Shown here piece after piece: positions 43,381 to 64,000 of a stretch of 64,000 bases of DNA (positions are counted from its first letter, which is position 1; each line of letters begins with the position of its first letter). Both the position numbers and the translations under genes were made by a program. The notes beneath the pieces were generated by a model. That model saw nothing but the letters and a program-made list of their open reading frames with translations. It searched no databases and was not told the origin of the DNA. The stretch is from positions 75,260,463-75,324,462 of the forward strand of contig CM048554.1 of the NCBI GenBank assembly GCA_026413225.1, read 5' to 3'. Source of the DNA: Otis tarda (Eukaryota; Chordata; Aves; Otidiformes; Otididae).

Positions 43381-46300
43381 GGCTGCCCCAGGGATGTGTA
43401 GGACAGTTCCATGGAGCTGGTGAGGGAGAGCTGGCTGGGAAGTGTGAAGAAAACAGGATCATGGATCCCATTTGCACCGTTCTCCATGGCGTTGGTGTGG
43501 AAACAGTGGGAGCAAGCCAGTAATATTTCTTTTTCATTAGAATAAAGTCAGCCATATAAAACCCACTCCCATTTCACACAGTAACATTGTTTCAGGACAA
43601 GGGTTTTGTAGAGCTGGCATTGGCTGGGCAATGAGAATGGCAGATATGGGTTTACTGTTCCTCGACCACTACTGGTGGCCACCAGACCAGAAATTCCCAT
43701 TTCCTGCAAGCCCTGGGCAGGTTCAAGTCCTGGCCTGGCTGTGTTTGTGCCATCTTGGGTGGGCAGCAATGTCCCACCACCACTGGACGGGGCTGTGAGC
43801 CCCACAGTGGGCAATGCCAAAGATGGGGGTGTGAGGGGTGCAGGCGGCAGGGCCAGTGCCCTGGCAAGCCCTCACTGGTGCTGTCGGCTGCTGGCGAGCA
43901 TCTGCCAATTGTGCTGCTGTCTGCGATGCCGTCAGCCTCCGAGGTCGGGTTTGCTCTTGCTGAGCACCAGCAATGTCTTGAGGCATGCTGTATTATTTTA
44001 TTTTTTTTAATGGGATTGGGTTTTCTTTTTGTCTTTCTAAGGCAGGAAACAAGGCATGTGTAATTATGGCATTCGTGTCTGTCAGTGCCCTCCACCCCCA
44101 GCAGCAGCTTTTGAAGTTTGGCAGAGGGTACACATCTGAAAGATAGATACTTTTCTGCATGTTTCATGAAAGCAAGCGAGCGAGGCTGTTCTCACGCCAG
44201 CTGAGGGAGCTGCGTCAGGTTCCCCAGGCTTCCCCCCACACTCCCACCACCCACGCACCCAACGGCCCTCGCACAGCGGAGCGGGCAGAGCAGATAAGAA
44301 TGAGGGATACGTCAGCCCTGCGACATACCGAAGGTTCCAATGCAAGGCACGAAGTTGTAGGAAAGCAGGCTGGAGAGATTTAGGACTCTCTGAGTGGTCC
44401 CCCTGTTCAATCCCACTCAGCTAGCCCCAATTTTGTGCCAGCATTTTTAGATGTCCCAGGGCTGTGGGATATCCTAGCCTGGGGGTTGTTCAGTGCCTAT
44501 GGGAGTTTTATCAGCATCAGAAATGGATGGGAAGTAATCTCTGGAAAACAAACACATTTTTAAGGATACCTTAGATCATTGCAGACATTTTCATATTTCA
44601 CAGCTCTTAGAAAACTGGCAGGGAATGCTGCCTATTTGTGAGATGCCCATTTGGATCCTGCTTGAGGGTTTTGTACTTCCAGTTTCTTACTACTTACTGC
44701 TCCTCCTACACGCATACCGACATCTACACTAAAGAGGCAAAAAATATCAGGCGTAGGCTGGCCTTTGTGCCGTGGGTTGCCCAGTGAAGCAACATTAGTG
44801 CTGCAAAAGGGATCACGATGTTTGCCATGCAGGGAGGGTTGGACGTAGGTTCTCCTGTTCTGGTGTATGTGTGGACTTTCATGCTACAGCTGCAGAAAAT
44901 ATGTAAAAGCAACCATATAGTCCATGTGGAAGAGGAACATTGTTTTCATATTATTTTCCTCCTTTTTCCAGAAGTCATAAAAATAAACATTACCTGCCCT
45001 AGAGGGCTTAAAATCTGGGCTAGGAACATGACACATTGCCTTGATCTTCGCTATAGAGGGTACCCAAGGGAGAGGGTAAGCGTCTGTGATGACAGCAGCC
45101 AAAATTCTTCATGGTGAAGTGTGAAACTCTGGAGCTTGGATTTCCCTGGCTGTGTTTATTTAGGTTATCGGCCCGAAACAGTTTCCATATTTGCACTTGC
45201 TCTTCCTAAAAGGATTTGTCTCGGGGTTTTTTTGAGGAAAGCTGTGTCTAGTGTTTCTGTAGAGAAAGTTACACTTAAGGCAAGCGTACTTACACACTCA
45301 TGTTTAGCTGAGCCTGTGGCAACAGCATTTGTTGCAATCTCAACATATATGCATCCTCATGGCAGCTTGCAAATTCTGTATCCGCTTGCTCCCATCCTGC
45401 AGATGGATATCAGCAGCACCAGGGAGCTTCAGGGATTCAGCCAAAGTACACAGGAATTATTTGGAAATCAAGAAATTCCTGTCCATCCCTACCCCTTGTG
45501 ATCTCAGCTTTGCCTTAATCTGTAGCCATGCCATTTCAGAAATGTCATGGCTGGTGAATAAAAACCTTTGCTTGTGCATTGTGCACCAAGGAAGGTGAGG
45601 TTTCTTTCTCATCCAATTTTTTTTTTTTTTTTATCAATGTAGATAAGTATAACTTGGATCAAAAGAGCAAAGATATTTTCCCCCTCTCCGGAAGTGACGG
45701 GGAGCACAGCTATGCTCATGTTGCAAAGTCTTTCTTCTGTTTCTTCAGCACAGAAGTTTTCTAATCAAAAGCAGATAGACTGTTAGCGTGTGCTTTGGGA
45801 CAGTGCATCCTGACAAGCCTTTGTGCTGAGAAACAGATGGAATACCTGACAGATTTCCCAATCAACTGAAAGAAAACTGCACAGATGAGCCCGAGCCCAA
45901 CACCTTTCCTCTCCCTGGCCAGCCCCTTGCCTCTGTCGGCCATTTTTTAAGGGAGTTTGGCCCTTGCTTCAAACTTGGGTGCTCAGGCCCATCTCTATCA
46001 ACCAGCAGAAGAATTTTTTTCCCCTTCATTTATGCTTTCCCTGCAGCTTCCCGGGAGCAGCTGTCGCCAGCAGTGGCCAGCCATGAGCAGGAGGGCTGGG
46101 CAGCTTCCCTCCAGGCTCCTTGGCCAGAGCAGTGGAAGAACCTCCCCAGGACTGGGAAGCCTCACAAGGGAGCTGGGATGGGGTTTCTTCCCAGGGGCTT
46201 GGGTCGCTGAGCACCCACCCTGGAAGGTTATTTGCTGAATGAATGCACATTGCAGAACTGGGTGTATGAGCAGAGGAAGAAAGAGAAGGAGAAAGGGTGT

Positions 46301-47107
46301 TTAAGGAGTTCCCTCGACATTTTTGAGAGCAGTCCAGGCCTGGCTGCTCTGTCCCTTTAGGAAGGGCCTCTCCACCTCATTACAAGCAGGAATATATGCA
46401 ACGGCTCCAGCTGGTTATCAGTAATCTCCTGAATAGTCATAGGTGCAGGGGGGATATTAAATTCTCGAAGGTTTCTGGCAATATCATGATTTGACTTGAA
46501 GCTGCAGTGCCTTTGAAAACGAGATTGGGCACAATCTGTGCTCTCCAGCAGTCTCCGTGCCAGAAAAGGGATCAAGCTACAGGCTTCTCAGGGCATTTCA
46601 ATATGCTGAAGCATTCCTTTACCCTAATTCTTCAACACGGGAGACCTAAGCGAGTTCTTTTTCTGTCCTATGCATAACTATACTTGCAGGATAAGCTACC
46701 TAGAAAAGTCAAAGGAAACCTAATGAAACTTTGTAGCATGAAGCAACATAAAATACCAGGATAATGGGCTCAGCATTGTGTCTTTTTCCAAAAGCTGAGG
46801 ATCTTCAGCAGAGCAGAAACAACATCCTGAAGCACCGTTGTTGGATGAGGATGTTTCTGAATCGTCTGTAACATTTCCAGCATCGTGGGGATTTCTCTTG
46901 GGAATTCCCATCCACATACCATTGCCAGCATTCCTCAAAAAGTGTTCAGCATGTCCTGGGGTTAATTTCTCCTTGGGGCCATCTCTAAAGACAGAGCTCT
47001 GCTGTTGTAACAGCTTCTCTCTCCAACCAGAGCTACTGAGGGAGGAGGAGGAGGATGAAGTCACTTTTTCTTCCTTTTTAATGATGTGTCTGTTTTAACA
47101 CCAAAGC

Positions 47108-47163
47108 CCTTGGCCCCTCGGTGCCTCCACCTTGGCCCCTCGGTGCCTCCAACCTTGGCCCCA
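47108..47163. repeat. Short tandem repeat, 22-23 bp unit, about 2.5 copies
   Basis: Units start at 47108, 47130 and 47153, with core CCTTGGCCCCTCGGTGCCTC. The third is partial and offset by one extra base. Confidence 0.85.
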
Positions 47164-48025
47164 TGGGAGCAGGGGCTGTGCGTGGGTATCAAAGCTCAGC
47201 TTTCGGTGCTCAGCCGTCCTGCAGTAGGGTTTAAGTAAAATCGTATTTTAAAAAATTAGAAGCTTTTGCAGGTAAAAACACAAGTGATGGAATCAGGTCT
47301 CTCTTCTGCCTGACCAAATTATTTTTACTCAGATATCTGAAGTAATTTTCATAATGTTTAGTTCATGTTACACAGGAAAGAAGCAAGGCTGTCATTTAAA
47401 TATTAAGTTGATTTGAGAGATAAAGAGGCATTTATCCTTTCAGAGGGCTAAACTAATAGGAAAGGCATTTTTAAACTATTCTGAAGTAACCCCTTTGAAG
47501 AGTTTGGTAGCTTGTCATTTGCAATACAGTTTAATAAAGTCTTAATATCCCTCCTGCAAAAGGCAGAGTAAATACACTGAATAGCAAACTTGAATAAAAT
47601 AAGTCTGAATTTTTTCTGCCTGTGTTGTGCCTTCCATTAGGTTCACACAGTTTGTGCATGATCCATTTTGCAGATAGCCAGATGTTAGAAACAGAACTGA
47701 AAAAAAAAAAAAAAGCCAACCACTTTGGAGGTTGTAGCCTCCAAAGGAATTTAGTAACTTTTAAACCTCATCTGACACCCGATCCAAAATCTGCTGAAGT
47801 CAATAGAGAGATTGCCATTTACTTCACGGAGCTCTGGACTGGGTTCTCAGTTTCTCTGCAGAAATCTGTTCTTCTTGTCACAGTGCTGAACTAAAGCTTG
47901 TTGAACATAGAGGATCTGAATTCAAAGGGTTTTCTGGTATTTTGATCTGACTACTTCAAAGACTATCAAACAAGCGTCCTAGTGTATGAGGCATTGCAAG
48001 TGTTTTTCTGAAAAGCTGTGTTTGG

Positions 48026-48056
48026 GTAATGGGAGGGATGTGTAATGGGAGGGATG
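48026..48056. repeat. Two tandem copies of a 16-bp unit
   Basis: GTAATGGGAGGGATG occurs at 48026-48040 and again at 48042-48056. No known function. Confidence 0.85.
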
Positions 48057-50342
48057 CTCAGACAACGCCTGTGGCTAAAGAGGTAGAACTGTACCCTACA
48101 GCTGAGCTTGCGCTCTGTGAACACCAGGAGAATTTTGTACAAGGAACCACTTCACTGAAGATGCTCGATGCGGGGAATAAGAGTTTGCAATACGATTTGT
48201 GCTCCTCGAGTGCACGTCATTCAGCTTACGAGCAAACGGACAGAGACACCCACAAGTCGAAGCGTGTCTGAGCAGGCACTTCAAGGCCAGATGATCCAAG
48301 GGTCAAGTTTACAAAGCTGCTGAGATAAGCAAAAAGCAGATGCCTTGCAGGGGGTGTGACACCTGACCTTCACAGGCGCTTCTCTAAGTCTGGCAGGGCA
48401 CCATTCAGTAGCTTTACACCCCGATTCATGTAAACCTGACTTTGCACTGTACTGTCCTGGTGCGTCATGACAGCCACAGGGCAGCCATCATATAAACTGC
48501 CATCTGACCAAAGGTCCCAGGTAAAGGACATTTTGCCACCGCCACGCAGGACAGCGCAGCACAAGTCCTTGTCACAGTCCTGTGCTGATTATGAGAGCTC
48601 AAGGTTTTCCCTTTCCCATCACACTGGTTATGACCGTCAGAGAACCATGACTCAGCGAACAGGGCCGGTGTTGGTGACGTGGCGTAGAGGAAAAGGGATG
48701 CAAACCGCAGGGAGAGATGTATGGTGGTGGTGGCCTGACTGTCAGGATTTCAAGCCCGGGTGCTTTCTATGGGAAGGAGCTGGTTTGGCACCGGACCCAG
48801 CGCTCTCACACAGCGAGTCGCAGCTGTCAGAGTAGCAGTGTGTTCACTATGCTGGTGCAACTCATAGCGGCTCTGAGGATTTGCCTACATGGGAAAAATT
48901 ACCAGCGTAATTATTCCACTGTAATTATCCCAGGATAACTCTCCCTGTGGACGTGCTTATTATAACACAGGATATGTGTCAATACATGGCAAATCTTCTG
49001 CGTAGATGGGTTTAAGTTACACAGAGGAGGAATATTTACATTGCAGCCCAGCAGCAAAGCACAGTTTTTATCCTACTTCCCAGCAAATGTTACACACAGA
49101 ATTTTCTATGCCAGAGGTACTTTCAGGGGAAAATACATGTCATTTGATCTGATCTGCATGAATATAAAGCCCTGCAGCACGGGGCACATCATTTGCTTTT
49201 ACAGCATCGCTGTGGGAGCCAGGGTAAAGGCCGGGACATTGCCTCATACCTCTCTGTGATCCTGTTCAACTGTTTTTATTAGTGTGGTCATTTGAATATG
49301 TTCTTCATTTGACCTTTCCGTTCAAGCTACTGTGACTGAAGTTGGGAGAAATCCTTGGTTTGCTAAAAGATCCTCAGACGTGTTGTGATTTTGACTTTCT
49401 TTACCAGGCTTTCAAGCCAGATTCTATTGCCAAACATTGTCATTCCTGTTGCTTAAGTTTTCTCAGTGCCTTCCTCTCTGATAACTCCCCTACTTGGGAT
49501 TTTAGCCTCTCCAATGTGACAGAAGGAAAAAGGCTGGGGAAAATTATGAGAACGGGGCTTGTTTCTCTGTACTCCATGGTAACAAATAACATCTGTTGGG
49601 AAGCAAGCTAATCTGCACCCCTGTATAAGAGGATGAAGATGGCTGCACTTCCTGAAGCCCACTCAGCATCGACCCATCACTGCTGCTGTCATTCTGAGTG
49701 AAGGTGGAGCAGAGGCATCCATCATCAGGGATCGCTTGGCTGGACCAAATTTACTGACAGCACCCCCAAAAGGAAGTGATAATTTTGATGTTCGGGCCCA
49801 AGCCAATTCTGAAGGAAGGGGAAAGAAATCCAAACAGTAACTAATGTCTCTAAGTTGTCTTAATTTTCAATAATTTGAAATGACAGCAGCCGTGTGATAA
49901 TAGGCTGGATGAAGTGGTTTGATAAAATAAGCAGCAATGCTTGGAAACAAGCTTTGGAGTTGAAATTTCTCAGCTAGGTGTGTGGTGAAGTTTAGATTCA
50001 AGGCATTAGTGTGCAGCTATTATTAGACGGTCCGGACTGAAATAATTGGAAGTTATTGTATTCGCTGGAATATGCCTGAGCCAAACCTCCAGACCTAAGC
50101 AGCCTGCTCTTTTGTCAGGTGCAGCAATCACCTCTGAGAGGCAGCTCATGTGCTTTCCCCCCCTTCAGTCTCAGCAGGAACAGTAAGTTCCAGAAATCCC
50201 ATAAAGCGTCTATTTTGTGCAATGTGATTTCCAGAACTCTAACCGATATTTCTTTTCCAGTCTCTGAGATAGAGTTATTTTAGGATTCTTGCCTGTGTGA
50301 AACTACACCATGTTCACAAGAGTCTTTTCTCTTGTTTTCCAG

Positions 50343-64000
<13,658 letters not shown>

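Larger units (their letters stand above)
42869..50342 (+). other. TRAF3IP2: Presumed TRAF3IP2 first intron
   Basis: About 7.5 kb without a recognisable exon. It contains the TCTCC array (43246-43380), a T run near 45617-45632, an A run near 47700-47714 and two small tandem repeats (47108-47163 and 48026-48056). Open frames such as 43652-44167 (-) have no domain. Confidence 0.7.

Noticed and set aside
43067-43555. Long open frames of repeated LLSSP, SSPLL or RGEER on both strands
   Set aside because: They are the translation of the TCTCC pentamer array; a 5-bp period without stops is open in every frame.
43652-44167. 171-codon antisense open frame in the presumed TRAF3IP2 intron
   Set aside because: No domain; several overlapping frames in the same GC-rich stretch are equally open.

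Overview
The window is vertebrate nuclear DNA, almost certainly from a bird. Evidence for this is split genes with GT..AG introns, mostly single-copy introns with few interspersed repeats, and remnants of CR1-type LINE 3' ends (clearest near 26.83-26.90 kb). The species cannot be fixed from the sequence alone. There is no bacterial or phage content, no CRISPR array, no rRNA and no convincing tRNA.

Two protein-coding genes lie head to tail on the + strand. (1) FYN, a Src-family tyrosine kinase, occupies 1-~36.6 kb. The window opens in an intron and holds the second SH3 exon, both SH2 exons, the two alternative exons 7A (FynB) and 7B (FynT), and every remaining kinase exon through the stop codon at 33892-33894. 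A 3' UTR of up to ~2.7 kb with several polyadenylation signals follows. Exon lengths (99, 104, 150, 165/156, 180, 77, 154, 132 bp, then the last exon) match the usual Src-family pattern, and the reading frame joins without a break. The residues in the window fit human FYN numbering (K299, D390, Y420, Y531). (2) TRAF3IP2 (Act1/CIKS), the IL-17-receptor adaptor, runs from ~42.6 kb past the right edge. A CpG-rich block at ~42.54-42.89 kb with a good splice donor is the likely promoter and non-coding first exon. The start codon is at 50414, in a small exon. Exons then encode the proline-rich middle part and most of the SEFIR domain. The last coding exon or exons lie beyond 64000. Gene order and orientation (FYN, then TRAF3IP2) match the human arrangement on chromosome 6 as I know it.

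Layout: 1-33.9 kb FYN exons and introns; 33.9-36.6 kb FYN 3' UTR; 36.6-42.5 kb intergenic; 42.5-64 kb TRAF3IP2. The two proteins work in separate pathways, FYN in membrane-proximal tyrosine-kinase signalling and Act1 in IL-17R to TRAF6 signalling, so the linkage looks positional rather than operon-like.

I found no new protein system. The best leads are regulatory. Two UGCAUG (RBFOX) motifs sit just upstream of and inside FYN exon 7B. TRAF3IP2 has a short start-codon exon. A perfect 27-copy TCTCC array lies just downstream of the presumed TRAF3IP2 first exon. There is a frame-breaking internal donor in a TRAF3IP2 exon, a quadruplex-forming G tract, and a ~48-bp diverged direct repeat flanking the region before a SEFIR exon.
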